A stretch of DNA of 64,000 nucleotides, taken from the NCBI GenBank assembly GCA_947624225.1, contig CANQJF010000003.1, positions 1-64,000 of the forward strand, read 5' to 3'. Source of the stretch: an uncultured Clostridia bacterium. Its GTDB lineage: Bacteria; Bacillota; Clostridia; Christensenellales; Borkfalkiaceae. Made by a program: the position numbers and the translations under genes. This document shows positions 24,140 through 33,425 of this stretch, piece by piece (within the stretch, counting starts at the first letter, position 1; the number at the start of each line of letters is the position of its first letter). The notes under the pieces are model-generated. The model did not search any database, had not been told where the DNA came from, and saw only the letters and a program-made list of their open reading frames with translations.

Positions 24140-25168
24140 TTACCAAAGTCCGCGCTTCAACGTCTTGGTCGTGATGGCGTTGCCGATGAGCATCAACGCG
24201 AGCGCGATGGCGCCGTTTACCACACCGAGCGCGGTCGCATACGGGATGTCGTCCTGGTTGACAATGGAGATGTTGTAGAGATAGGTATCCAATGTCATCT
24301 GGGAATTGAACAGGTCCGCGTTGATCTTCATCATCGTCCACACCTGCTCGAAGCCGACGGCCATCATGCCGCTGATGTTCAAGACCAGCATGAGCGCAAT
24401 GGTGGGCATGATCGACGGGATCGTGAGATACCACATCTTTTGCAGCTTGTTTGCGCCCTCGAGGGTGGCCGACTCATAATACGTCTTGTCGATGGCCATG
24501 ATCGCGGAATAGAAGAGGATACACCCCCATCCCGCGCCTTTCCACGCCGACAGGAATACGACGAGCGGCTTGAACCAATACGGGTTGGCCATGATGTGCC
24601 CCGTGATCCTGCCCAGGATGCCGGTATCGGGGTGCAAAAAGCCTGCCCAAATCCCGATGACGATGGCCCACGACAGGAAGTTGGGGATGGTGATGATGAT
24701 GAGCACCGTCTTGGCGACCCACTGCCGTTTGAGCTCGGAGAGCATCACGGCAATGAGGATGGAGAGCGGGAAACAGAGGAAGAGACGGATGACGTTGATG
24801 GTGAGCGTATTCCCGATTGCCTTGCCGACGTCCGGATCATCAAAAATATGCAGGAAGTTATTGAGTGTCCACGATCCGTGCGTCAGATTATACATGACGT
24901 CCGCTTTCGTGAGGTCGAACTCCGGCCCCTTGAACGCAAAGAGCACGCCGAACATGGGCACATATGAAAAAATCAGTGTAAACGCGGCGGCCGGTAGGAT
25001 AAACAATAACAGTTTCCAATATTTCTTGGCGCGTTTCCCCTGATCTCTCCAAAAACCTGTCTTTTTTTCTGCTTTTTGCTTCGTAACAGCCGGGAAAGCC
25101 GCCTGCTCTTCGGGAGCTCCCGCCGCTTCTGCGGCGGGAGTTTCCGTCAGTTGCAAGTTATGATCCAT
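24140..25168 (-). CDS. Lpl-type sugar ABC transporter permease, LplB/MalF-like
   Basis: The second permease of the importer, with six helices after a long Ala/Glu-rich cytoplasmic N-terminus (about 50 residues). The EAA loop reads YYESATLEGANKLQKMWYLTIP. Family members carry complex oligosaccharides in Firmicutes. It lies 37 bp downstream of the binding-protein gene and 13 bp before the next permease, so all are on one message. Confidence 0.92.
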   Translation of the reverse strand: MDHNLQLTETPAAEAAGAPEEQAAFPAVTKQKAEKKTGFWRDQGKRAKKYWKLLLFILPAAAFTLIFSYVPMFGVLFAFKGPEFDLTKADVMYNLTHGSWTLNNFLHIFDDPDVGKAIGNTLTINVIRLFLCFPLSILIAVMLSELKRQWVAKTVLIIITIPNFLSWAIVIGIWAGFLHPDTGILGRITGHIMANPYWFKPLVVFLSAWKGAGWGCILFYSAIMAIDKTYYESATLEGANKLQKMWYLTIPSIMPTIALMLVLNISGMMAVGFEQVWTMMKINADLFNSQMTLDTYLYNISIVNQDDIPYATALGVVNGAIALALMLIGNAITTKTLKRGLW

Positions 25169-25205
25169 AATTGCACCTTCTTTGTCCCCGGGGGAACTTC
25201 TTTTC

Positions 25206-27257
25206 TTAATTCCGGTTGAGTTTCACGTTGTTATACCATTCGGTCATTTCGTCGACCATGGCCTGCGTCCAATAGCCGGTGCTGGCACTGCGGGCCTGTT
25301 CGCGGATGGCTTCGATGGTTTCCTTGGCGATGTCCCTCCCCTCCTTGGGTTGGGCGTCGATGGCCGAACTTACGCCGTTTTTGAGCAATGTGCGGCACAG
25401 AATGGACTTTTTCGACCAATTCTCCATGGGCGGGCACATCTCCATGGGGTTGCGGATGAGCGTTTCGTCGTTGGGAATGACAACGCGCCAAGCGCCGAAG
25501 CCCGTCTCGCGCAAGTGGAACAGAACGCGCGCCGAGACGGCATTGGTGCCGTTGCAATATTGCGAGTTATCGTTGATCTGCTCGATATAGCGATCCGTGA
25601 GCTGCACCCACATGCCCGGTTTGGAGACCGTGACCTCCTCGACGTTTACCTTGGATTCATCCTCGGAGAGCACATTGCCGTCGTTGGGATTCTTGTTGCT
25701 GTACTTCTTGTATGTGAAGCTGTACGGGCGCAAGAAGATGACCCGCTTGCTGAGATCCTCGAATTGGTTATACACCTCTTGCTCCACTTTCTCCGCGGCC
25801 ACCGCCGGGGTGTTGCCCTTGGCGATATATTCCTGCAAATAGGTCTCATAGTCCTCTTTGCCGGGGACTTTGTCCACGCCGGGGACGATGCTCGCGGGCG
25901 TCGGGACCTCATACCAGTGGGTATTTTCGGGGAACTTTTCGGGATCGTTTCCATACTTGGCCTGCTCCTCTAAGCTGAGGCCGTTTCCGCCATAGAATTC
26001 ACCGAAGAATTCCATCTTCTTGGCGAGGAAATCCACCACATAGAGCGCCTTGTCCTGCATGTAGGCGGGGATGACGGTGTAATAGGAGACGCCGCCGTTG
26101 CCGCCCTCGATGCGCGCGACCTCTTGGTTGGGGCTCGTGACGGTCTGCTTGTCATCTGTCTCGAAAGAGAAGCCGTCACCGCGGATGCGGAGTTGCCAAC
26201 CGATCGCCTTGGCCTTAACGTTCTCGGGAGTGTTCTCGTTTTCGGGAATGCCGAGCTGCTCCACAAGGCTGCCTGCGTATTTCACGCTCGCCACCGCGCT
26301 GATCTCGTTGATGAGGTCGTCGACATTCCAATAGGGCAGGGACACGCACGAATAGTTTTGGCGCGCGAACTTGGAGTTGAGCCCTGCGTCCGTTTCCGAC
26401 TGCCAGGCATCGGAGAGGATCCCCTTGTAGCGGATCCTGTGCATGTATTGGGCATACATCGTGGTCCCTTCGCTGAACTCATACTGCTGGATCTGTCCGC
26501 TTTTGTCCACGAAGAATTGGAACGGGACCTCGAACGCGCCTTTGAGCGAGGTGATCTCGTTGGAGTTGCTGCCGGGCAAGCCAAGGGCGTGATAAGAATC
26601 GTTCCCCGCTTCCTCGCCGAACTTCTTCTGGCACTCTAAGATCGCCCAGTCGAATTCGCTCAGCGTCTCGGGGAGGCTGCCCTCTTCCTTATTGAAATGC
26701 TCGGCAAAGCCGATCTGTTTGAGGTGGTCTCTGTTCCAGATCAATGCCGAATCGGTCATGGGCACATAGCCGAAATCGGGGATCCCATAGATATGTTTTT
26801 GCCCCTCGGAATCGACATAGGTCACGGAATCCCACCCGTAATCCATGAGGTCGATGAGCTGATAGAGGGTGCGCCCTGCCTGCGTTTTCTGTAAAATTTC
26901 CGTGAGGTCACAGAAAGTCCCCTTTTCGAGATAGGGGTGATACTGCGCCTCGGTAAGTTTCATGAAATGATATTGTGCGCGGGAATTGAGATATTTGTTG
27001 ACGTCCACGTCCGCATTGGTCCCCAATTCCTCATAGGTGACCTGATATCCCGTCGTCTGTTCGATGATCTTGGCGGTGTCGTCATGCCCGAACGTCCCGA
27101 TGGCCGTTTCGGGATACAGGCCTTTGAGCGCAATGGGCTCGGAGAGATCGACGTTCCAATCGATGGGAACATCGTAAAGCTCCCCGCAACCTGCAAAGAC
27201 GGCAAGTCCGGAGACGGCGAGCACACCGGCAAGCGCAACGGCAAATAGCTTCTTCAT
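25206..27257 (-). CDS. Sugar ABC transporter solute-binding lipoprotein, LplA-like (683 aa)
   Basis: Binds the oligosaccharide outside the cell and hands it to the permeases. The signal ends in lipobox VFAGC (MKKLFAVALAGVLAVSGLAVFAGC). At 683 residues it is far longer than the usual 400-450 of sugar-binding proteins, as in the LplA branch of large binding proteins, hinting at a bulky ligand. Motifs such as YGIPDFGYVPMTDSALIWNRD are typical of extracellular solute-binding family 1. ATG 27255-27257 has AGGAGG. The gene follows the giant lipoprotein gene after 274 bp of palindromic DNA. Confidence 0.9.
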   Translation of the reverse strand: MKKLFAVALAGVLAVSGLAVFAGCGELYDVPIDWNVDLSEPIALKGLYPETAIGTFGHDDTAKIIEQTTGYQVTYEELGTNADVDVNKYLNSRAQYHFMKLTEAQYHPYLEKGTFCDLTEILQKTQAGRTLYQLIDLMDYGWDSVTYVDSEGQKHIYGIPDFGYVPMTDSALIWNRDHLKQIGFAEHFNKEEGSLPETLSEFDWAILECQKKFGEEAGNDSYHALGLPGSNSNEITSLKGAFEVPFQFFVDKSGQIQQYEFSEGTTMYAQYMHRIRYKGILSDAWQSETDAGLNSKFARQNYSCVSLPYWNVDDLINEISAVASVKYAGSLVEQLGIPENENTPENVKAKAIGWQLRIRGDGFSFETDDKQTVTSPNQEVARIEGGNGGVSYYTVIPAYMQDKALYVVDFLAKKMEFFGEFYGGNGLSLEEQAKYGNDPEKFPENTHWYEVPTPASIVPGVDKVPGKEDYETYLQEYIAKGNTPAVAAEKVEQEVYNQFEDLSKRVIFLRPYSFTYKKYSNKNPNDGNVLSEDESKVNVEEVTVSKPGMWVQLTDRYIEQINDNSQYCNGTNAVSARVLFHLRETGFGAWRVVIPNDETLIRNPMEMCPPMENWSKKSILCRTLLKNGVSSAIDAQPKEGRDIAKETIEAIREQARSASTGYWTQAMVDEMTEWYNNVKLNRN

Positions 27258-27292
27258 TGAAAATTCCTCCCTACATTGTTGAGACGTTCCCC

Positions 27293-27500
27293 CTCTTGCC
27301 TCGGTCCCTCCCCGCCCGTGCGGCGGGGAGAGGCGAGGGGCCTTTTTCGTTAAGGGGGGGGGAATGGCGAAAAAGGCGGTGTTGGTTCAGGGCGGGCCTC
27401 CCCTCTCTCCGGTTGCGGAGTCGAGGTCGGCCTATGTGTCAAATTCCCCCACGGACCCTCTCCCGCATGCGGCGGGAGAGGGCGGGTATGGAGGAATTTC
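27293..27500. repeat. Intergenic palindromes between the giant lipoprotein and binding-protein genes
   Basis: Two strong hairpins are seen: CTCCCCGCC/GGCGGGGAG (27308-27330, with a longer imperfect stem around it) and CCCTCTCCCGC/GCGGGAGAGGG (27456-27482). A smaller one, CTCACC/GGTGAG, follows. They have no clean T run on the minus strand, so they may stabilise mRNA ends or lower read-through into the transporter genes. No gene is visible in 27258-27531. Confidence 0.6.
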
Positions 27501-27531
27501 ACTCACCTTCCGGTGAGGAATCGGTGAAATA

Positions 27532-30500
27532 TTACTTGGCGGTGACGTTGGCGGTGATACCCATGCCCGCTTCATTCGCGGTGGCGCCGTTGGTCACGAG
27601 CCATGCGATCACGGAGTCGAGATATGTCTTGAAGTTCTTGCCGCCATCGAGGGAGAGCCCGAAGCAGGTGATGAACTTATCGCTGCGGCCGCCAAAGCTG
27701 CCGGTGTCTTTCTGGTAGTTCCAATTCAAGCCGCCCTCGCCGAATCTCTCCTTGCCGACCATGGTCTTGTTGACAAGTTCGGCGAGATCTGCGGTGAGCT
27801 TCAAATTGGCGTTATCTTCAAGCATCTTGGCGATCTTCAAGACTGCGAAGATGTAGTCGAGATCGTTATAGATGTGTTCGCCGCCCTCAATGCTTTCGAG
27901 GAGGTCATCCACAAAGCCGGGGAGCTTGAATCCGAGTTCGCGCATCGTGACCGCGAGGAAGTATGTGCGAACGCCGGGCTGCCAGTTGTTGTCGCTGGTG
28001 AGCGTTGTCACGCCGTTGTTGTTGGGGTCGTCATTGTCCCATTCGCCGCCCCACTTGGTGCCGGCAGCGATGAGCTTGGCGCCCGTGTAGATCTCTACGA
28101 TGGCTTCCGCGGCGGTGAGCGTCACGAGGCCGTCGTTCCATCTGCGTCCCAAGACGGAGATGGTGGTGCTTTCAAAGTCCTTGGTGGCAACGAGGGCGTT
28201 GATCTCGGTTGCGAGCGCTTTCCATGCCTCCCACTTCGCGCCGTTTGCAACGGTCACACCGCTCTTATCGGTGAGGTCGTTGTAGGCTTTGAGGATGCGG
28301 TTGAAGAGCTGCACTTCGCTGTAAAGGAAGCCCTGCTTCTTGCTGCCGCGCGTCTCCCAACCGATGAGATTGTACTTCGTCATGTCGGTGACGTCGGAGA
28401 GCTTTTGGAAGTTCTCGTTGATCTCCGCGGCGGTGACGATGGGCGTCTCGACGGCGGGGATCTCGATGGTGATGTCGGTCACGCCCCAGCCGTTGCTGTT
28501 GATGGTGTAGCCGCATTTTTTGAGGAAGTTGGACACGATCTCGAAGTATTCGCGGGCTTTGAGCGGGACCTCGGTGGGATCGCCGGCCTGTGCGGGCGTG
28601 ACGGTCTTGGTGAGGGTGCAACCGCCGAGAATGGTCATGTAGACCATCGCGTCGCTGAGATACATCTCAAACTTGTTGCCCTTGTTCCAGTTCCAATCGA
28701 GCAATTCGCCGATGGTATACGTGCTCACCCAAACTTTGTTGAGGAATGTGAGGTCGTCATCGGTGAGGTCTGCAAGCACTTCGGGATTTTCATCGTGGAT
28801 GCGCTGTGCGAGCCTTGCCGTTTCAACGATGGGATACCATGCCGTCTGATAGAAGGTCTCGAACTCGATCTCTTCGAACAGATCTTGCAGGAAGCCGGGC
28901 AGCTCATAGTCCGCCGCCGCCTTGCTCATCAAGAGCTCATAGCACGAGCAGAGATAGCTGGACGGGAAAGGAGCGCCGTTGAAATCGAGGATGCCGTTGC
29001 CCTTTCTGTAATCGTTGAATTCGCCGAAATCACCGCCGATGCGGAGCTTATACGCCCAACGGACGATGTGCTCGAACAATTCCATCCCGCTGAAATCCTT
29101 CTTCTCGGTGGTGTTCTTGGGATTAACATAGGTGTTTACGGTGATGTTTGCGAGTGCGGGATAGGCTTCAAGGATGGTGTCGTCCTCGGCGAGCTTCATC
29201 CACTCGTTGAAAGAGTGCATATTGGCAATGATCTCGAAGTCGGACTTATCGCCCTCGGAGAGATTGTCATAGAGCGGCTTCACTTTGGTCTTGAAAGCCT
29301 GCACTTCGTTGTAGAGATATCCGCTAATGTCGTCCCCGGTCGTCGACCAGCCCTTGTATTCATACTTGGGCATGGAGGAGAAAGAGGCAAATGCCTCGCG
29401 CACTGCCTTCACGGCGGCGGAAACATTCTCTCTCGGGTCCTCGGCGAGCGGCTTCACGTTGGCCTTGTAGGCTAACCCGGACTTCAAGAGTTCTGCCGTG
29501 GCATCGGCCGAGCTGACGACCTCGATGATGTATTGCAGGTTGGCGCGGAAGTTGTTGTTTGCGTTGGGGAGCCCGAAGTAGATCTCATAGTTGGTGTCGC
29601 CGTTGCGGAGGTCGCCGTGGGGATTGGGTTTCGTGACGCAGTTCCACTGGAATCCGCCCTCATCGAAGCCGTCTTTGCCGACCATGCAGGCATTGATGCG
29701 ATCTGCAAGCTCTTGATTCAACCACACGAATTCTCCCGCCTCTTGCGCTTTGTAGATCTCGCCCGCAATGGTGAGCACGGGATAGATGTAATCGTTGAAG
29801 TCGGTCAAGAAGCCCATGGAGCGCTCCGTTGAGGTGATTGCGGACAGGAACATCTCGTCGAAGATGGCGGGAACGGTGACCTGCTCTTCTTTCATCTTCT
29901 GCAACAAGAAGAGGAGATGGAAGCCGTCTTGGTAGCAACCGGTGGCGTCGCTGCAAAGGGTGCCCGCCTCTTCCTTGGGAACACCCTCATAGGTCGTCGT
30001 GTGGATCTTGATGGCGAGCTCGAAGAGCTTTTCGAGAGCCTGTGCGCCCGTGTAGGTGACCGTACCGCTCATCGCGATGTTGCCGATGGTGTAGTTCTTG
30101 CCCGTGAAGGCGGCATTGTCCATGTAGCTCTTGATGCCCTCATAGGTCTTTTTCCAAGATTCGAACTCTTCCTTGCCGCCCTCATAGAGACGGAGGATGT
30201 TGCTTTTATCGGCGCTTTCGAGCGCGTTATACTTTTGAAGCAGCGCGCCGAACTTCTGTGCTTCGCTCCACAGATAGCCCTTTACGTCGGTGCCCGCGGG
30301 AGCTTCCCAGCCCTTGTAGTTGTAGGCGCTGAGGAGACTGTAAGTTCTGAGCTCTTCGAGGATGGCCTGCCCCTGCTCGGTGAGCTTGAAAGAGGCCTCG
30401 TATGTGGGCTTGGCTGCCTCATAGGGTGCGAAATCGAGGACGAGCAGGTATTGTTGGAGAATGCCCGTGCTGCCGGTGTGATCTTTGTCCGCACCGTACC

Positions 30501-32037
30501 ACTTGGTCACTTCGTCATAGGTGGCGAGGTAATCGGAGGCGTTTTCGACCGTCATGGCCGAAAGGGAATCGACCTTGTCCTGATACTCTTTGAGCGTGCC
30601 GCCCACCTCGGTCTCCGCAACGGGATTGCCGTCGAACTTGAAGTTGTAGACGTCGGTTCCGTCTTTCGACTCATAGGAGGTGCAGCTATAATTATAGAGA
30701 TAGGTGTAGTCCCAAGTGTTCTCCACCACTTCGTCGTTGGCCATGAGCGCATCGCACCAGCGGCCGCGGAGGTCGGGATCGATCACTGCCAGGGCATACT
30801 CTGCATCGTTGATCTCCTCCAAGGTGGGGAAATACACGGCGGCCGCCGTCACGGTGAAGTTCTCGAACTTGGCGCCGTTGAAATAGTCGACATTGGGAAC
30901 GGTCGTCACGGTTTTGTCGTGATTCTTGATGTCGAGACCGGCAATGAACACATACCCGTTGTCCGCACTGATGGGACGCGAGAAGTAGTTGTTCATCATG
31001 GCGTCGTCGATGAGAAGATCGTATTTGCTCTCCTGCTTGGTGCCCTTATCGAACACGATGGAGAACCTGTCTTCCCAATACACCGACTCGTCCTCGTCGA
31101 TGCCGCGATAGGTCTTGATTTCGAGGTCGGCCGTCTTGACGTTGGGCGTGAAGTAGCCGCCGTTCTCATCGTCGTGCCACGTGGAGGTGAAGAGCGGCTT
31201 GGACTTGCCGTCTACGTTGTATTCGATATCGTAAAAGCTGTCGTCACGGGAGGTCCCGCGGAAAGGATACCAATCACCAGTGGTGGTGTCGCACGCGATA
31301 CCCGTTGCAAGCACGTAAAAATCTTGCCACGTATAGGTGCCGAAGTAGGCATACACGCCGTCCGTGATGCCCTCATAGGCGGGAGTGATCTTCACATTGG
31401 ATAAATCAATGGAATAGCGGAGACCGGAGACACCCCTCTTTCTTGCGGGGAAGCCCATGATGCCGGCATCCATCGGCTTGGAGAATTCCCAAGTGGGAGG
31501 CGCGACCTTTTCGTTGCCAATGAGCTGTGCGTGCGCATCGAGCAGGCCGAATCCGTTCCACGACTGCATGGATTCCTGCCCCATGGATGTGGTCTGGTGG
31601 CCGACGACCTTGGCGTTCTGCAAAATGGAGATGCCCTGCACCTTGTCCCAGCAGTTGAACGCCGTCAGCTTGTTGCCGTCCTCATAGTACCAGAAGCAAT
31701 CGGAGTTGTTCCCCCCGAAGCCGTTGAGGTTGTCAAAGAGGTGTTTGGTTCCGCCCTTTTTGATGACATAGCCGCCTTTTGTGCCGGGTGTTTGTTCATC
31801 GTCCTCGGTGAAATCTTTGTCCGCTTCGACCGTCGCATTGATGGCGGCCGCAATCGAACGATACGCCCCCACCTTTGCGCCCGTGTAGTCATAAGCCTCA
31901 TATGAATCTTGCGGGAACGGATCGGGCCGACGCGTGGCTTCGCCGCCCCCTCCTCCTTTCGGCCCGCATGCAGCGAGGCCGGCGATAGCCGTTGTTACCA
32001 TCGCTGAGCCGAGTAATAGCGCTACCAGCTTTTTCAT
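27532..32037 (-). CDS. Giant lipoprotein with three about 300-residue repeats (1501 aa), unknown
   Basis: An exported lipoprotein (lipobox LAAC, Cys 24) followed by a Gly/Arg-rich linker. Residues about 45-480 form a mixed beta-rich region that I do not recognise. Residues about 556-865, 875-1195 and 1204-1501 are three diverged copies of one module. Each starts with a YxYKGWE...GYLYxEVQxF motif (about 574, 892, 1222) and contains an ELPGF or similar helix region; copies 1 and 3 end with MVGKxxFxEGGxxWN. ATG 32035-32037 has AGGAGG; the ORF-track extension upstream overlaps the promoter. As first gene of the importer operon it is likely a surface glycan-binding protein, by analogy with other glycan loci, but the modules match no family I know. 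Confidence 0.8.
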   Translation of the reverse strand: MKKLVALLLGSAMVTTAIAGLAACGPKGGGGGEATRRPDPFPQDSYEAYDYTGAKVGAYRSIAAAINATVEADKDFTEDDEQTPGTKGGYVIKKGGTKHLFDNLNGFGGNNSDCFWYYEDGNKLTAFNCWDKVQGISILQNAKVVGHQTTSMGQESMQSWNGFGLLDAHAQLIGNEKVAPPTWEFSKPMDAGIMGFPARKRGVSGLRYSIDLSNVKITPAYEGITDGVYAYFGTYTWQDFYVLATGIACDTTTGDWYPFRGTSRDDSFYDIEYNVDGKSKPLFTSTWHDDENGGYFTPNVKTADLEIKTYRGIDEDESVYWEDRFSIVFDKGTKQESKYDLLIDDAMMNNYFSRPISADNGYVFIAGLDIKNHDKTVTTVPNVDYFNGAKFENFTVTAAAVYFPTLEEINDAEYALAVIDPDLRGRWCDALMANDEVVENTWDYTYLYNYSCTSYESKDGTDVYNFKFDGNPVAETEVGGTLKEYQDKVDSLSAMTVENASDYLATYDEVTKWYGADKDHTGSTGILQQYLLVLDFAPYEAAKPTYEASFKLTEQGQAILEELRTYSLLSAYNYKGWEAPAGTDVKGYLWSEAQKFGALLQKYNALESADKSNILRLYEGGKEEFESWKKTYEGIKSYMDNAAFTGKNYTIGNIAMSGTVTYTGAQALEKLFELAIKIHTTTYEGVPKEEAGTLCSDATGCYQDGFHLLFLLQKMKEEQVTVPAIFDEMFLSAITSTERSMGFLTDFNDYIYPVLTIAGEIYKAQEAGEFVWLNQELADRINACMVGKDGFDEGGFQWNCVTKPNPHGDLRNGDTNYEIYFGLPNANNNFRANLQYIIEVVSSADATAELLKSGLAYKANVKPLAEDPRENVSAAVKAVREAFASFSSMPKYEYKGWSTTGDDISGYLYNEVQAFKTKVKPLYDNLSEGDKSDFEIIANMHSFNEWMKLAEDDTILEAYPALANITVNTYVNPKNTTEKKDFSGMELFEHIVRWAYKLRIGGDFGEFNDYRKGNGILDFNGAPFPSSYLCSCYELLMSKAAADYELPGFLQDLFEEIEFETFYQTAWYPIVETARLAQRIHDENPEVLADLTDDDLTFLNKVWVSTYTIGELLDWNWNKGNKFEMYLSDAMVYMTILGGCTLTKTVTPAQAGDPTEVPLKAREYFEIVSNFLKKCGYTINSNGWGVTDITIEIPAVETPIVTAAEINENFQKLSDVTDMTKYNLIGWETRGSKKQGFLYSEVQLFNRILKAYNDLTDKSGVTVANGAKWEAWKALATEINALVATKDFESTTISVLGRRWNDGLVTLTAAEAIVEIYTGAKLIAAGTKWGGEWDNDDPNNNGVTTLTSDNNWQPGVRTYFLAVTMRELGFKLPGFVDDLLESIEGGEHIYNDLDYIFAVLKIAKMLEDNANLKLTADLAELVNKTMVGKERFGEGGLNWNYQKDTGSFGGRSDKFITCFGLSLDGGKNFKTYLDSVIAWLVTNGATANEAGMGITANVTAK

Positions 32038-32091
32038 AATTTTCCTCCTGCTATTCCCTTGTTTTTTATGAAGGAATACTTTTGTAGTGTC

Positions 32092-32140
32092 ATTGTACAA
32101 CCGAAACGTGCTTTTGTCAATGCTTTTTGAAAAAAATTTT
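32092..32140 (-). promoter_or_regulatory. Main promoter of glycan operon 1, with A-tract upstream element
   Basis: On the minus strand TTGACA (32115-32120), exactly 17 bases, then TACAAT (32092-32097). Five bases upstream of the -35 box lies AAAATTTTTTTCAAA (32126-32140), which looks like an UP element. +1 should be near 32085, giving a leader of about 48 bases. The promoter of operon 2 at 43134-43181 has the same layout. Confidence 0.82.
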
Positions 32141-32335
32141 TATTTTTTCTGCAATTTTCTTTTTATTTTGTTCATTTTATCGTCTTGTTTTCGTGCATAT
32201 GAAAAAATTTTTCTTTCAATAATATACAAGAGAGGAAAAACTTCCCTCTCCGCCGGGCGTTTTCGGGGAAAATTTTTGCGCGGTGCGTTTTGAAAAAAAT
32301 TTTCCGACGTCGGGAGCGGGCGGCCTTTGCGGCAT
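32141..32335. other. AT-rich intergenic stretch upstream of operon 1
   Basis: No coding region is visible. The stretch is much richer in A+T than its surroundings and carries a third copy of the TTTTGAAAAAAATTTT tract at about 32289-32304. It may harbour binding sites for the RpiR regulator encoded just beyond, but I find no clear operator. Confidence 0.4.
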
Positions 32336-32360
32336 AAAAAAAGCCCTGCCAAGGCAGGGC
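32336..32360 (-). terminator. Rho-independent terminator of the RpiR gene
   Basis: GCCCTGCC and GGCAGGGC pair around two bases and are followed on the minus strand by seven T. It lies 32 bases past the regulator's stop and isolates it from operon 1. Confidence 0.9.
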
Positions 32361-32392
32361 GCTTCAAGAGCGGAAATTTGGATTTGGGATGT

Positions 32393-33223
32393 TTAGATGA
32401 GTTTGCTCACGGTCGCGCGGCTGCTCTTTGCGTAATACGCATCGAAGCGCGGCTTATCCGCGTTGTGCATGCCCGTACAGAGCACGTCTACCATGAACAG
32501 CTGCATGATCTTGCCCGCCATGGCGCCGGGGTGCATGGGCGAATCCATGGGCTCCGCCGCAAGGACCAGATCGCCATACCGCGAGAGCGGCGAGTTCTTG
32601 TAGCAGGTGATGACCAGCAGCTTCATTCCGATGGCACGGGCGAGTTCGGCGGCCTCCACCGTATCCTTGGAGGCGCCGGAGACGGAGAAGATGATCATGA
32701 GGTCTCCCTCCCCTCTCGACGACAGAAGCACGTTTTGCAGGTGGGTATCTCGTTCACAGAACGTGACGAGCCCCATCATCATGAGGCGGTTGTGCAGTTC
32801 GAGCGCCGCGAGGTGCGAATGGCCCACGCCGAAACAACACACGGTGTTTGCGGACAAGATCATGTCGATGGCCTCGTGCAGCTGGACCTCGGTGAGCCCC
32901 TTTCTCACATTTTCCATTGCGAGTTGATAGGTATCTTCGAGCTCGCCGACGAAAGCAATGCCGCCGTCGTCCTCATCGTCGTCCTCCACCGCGCCTTGCG
33001 CAAGGTTCAGGCGGAATTCCTGATAGCCGTTGAATCCGAGCGAGCGGCAAAAGCGCAAAACGGTGGCCTCTGCCACATCCGTCGCCGCGGCAAGATCGGT
33101 GATGGACATATAGATGACCTTGCGAAGGTCCACCGTCTCGAAATATTCAACGAGTTTCTGTTGGCTCTTGGTGAGTTTCCCTTCTTTGAGGCGTGCAATT
33201 TTGCGTTTGATGGTGTTTGGCAT
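32393..33223 (-). CDS. RpiR/MurR-family transcriptional regulator (276 aa)
   Basis: Residues 1-80 are the RpiR N-terminal HTH (YMSITDLAAATDVAEATVLRFCRSLGF) and residues 110-270 a SIS sugar-phosphate-binding domain (CCFGVGHSHLAALEL, IIFSVSGASKDTVEAAELAR). An acidic linker (VEDDDEDDGG) joins them. Such proteins sense phosphosugars, e.g. MurNAc-6-P or GlcNAc-6-P in the MurR type, and repress sugar catabolism. It lies between the two glycan operons and is the only obvious regulator in the locus, so it probably controls both. It has its own promoter at 33320-33349, although read-through from the acyltransferase gene is possible. Confidence 0.9.
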   Translation of the reverse strand: MPNTIKRKIARLKEGKLTKSQQKLVEYFETVDLRKVIYMSITDLAAATDVAEATVLRFCRSLGFNGYQEFRLNLAQGAVEDDDEDDGGIAFVGELEDTYQLAMENVRKGLTEVQLHEAIDMILSANTVCCFGVGHSHLAALELHNRLMMMGLVTFCERDTHLQNVLLSSRGEGDLMIIFSVSGASKDTVEAAELARAIGMKLLVITCYKNSPLSRYGDLVLAAEPMDSPMHPGAMAGKIMQLFMVDVLCTGMHNADKPRFDAYYAKSSRATVSKLI

Positions 33224-33319
33224 TTTCTGAAACCCTCCGTTTTTTCTGTCCCGAAAAGCAAGCGTGGGAGCGGTGTCCCGGTAACTGCCTTTCTTATGTG
33301 GCTACACGCGTTACGTTTT

Positions 33320-33349
33320 ATTCTACAAAATTTTTTCCGCTCTTGTCAA
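33320..33349 (-). promoter_or_regulatory. Promoter for the RpiR regulator
   Basis: TTGACA (33344-33349), an 18-base spacer and TAGAAT (33320-33325) on the minus strand. +1 near 33313 gives a leader of about 90 bases. It lies between the end of operon 2 and the regulator. Confidence 0.65.
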
Positions 33350-33425
33350 CTCATTCCCAATGAAAAAAGAAACTTTTCTTCATTTTATCTACAAATTATC
33401 TGCAAAAAGCAGGAGCAAAAGCAGG

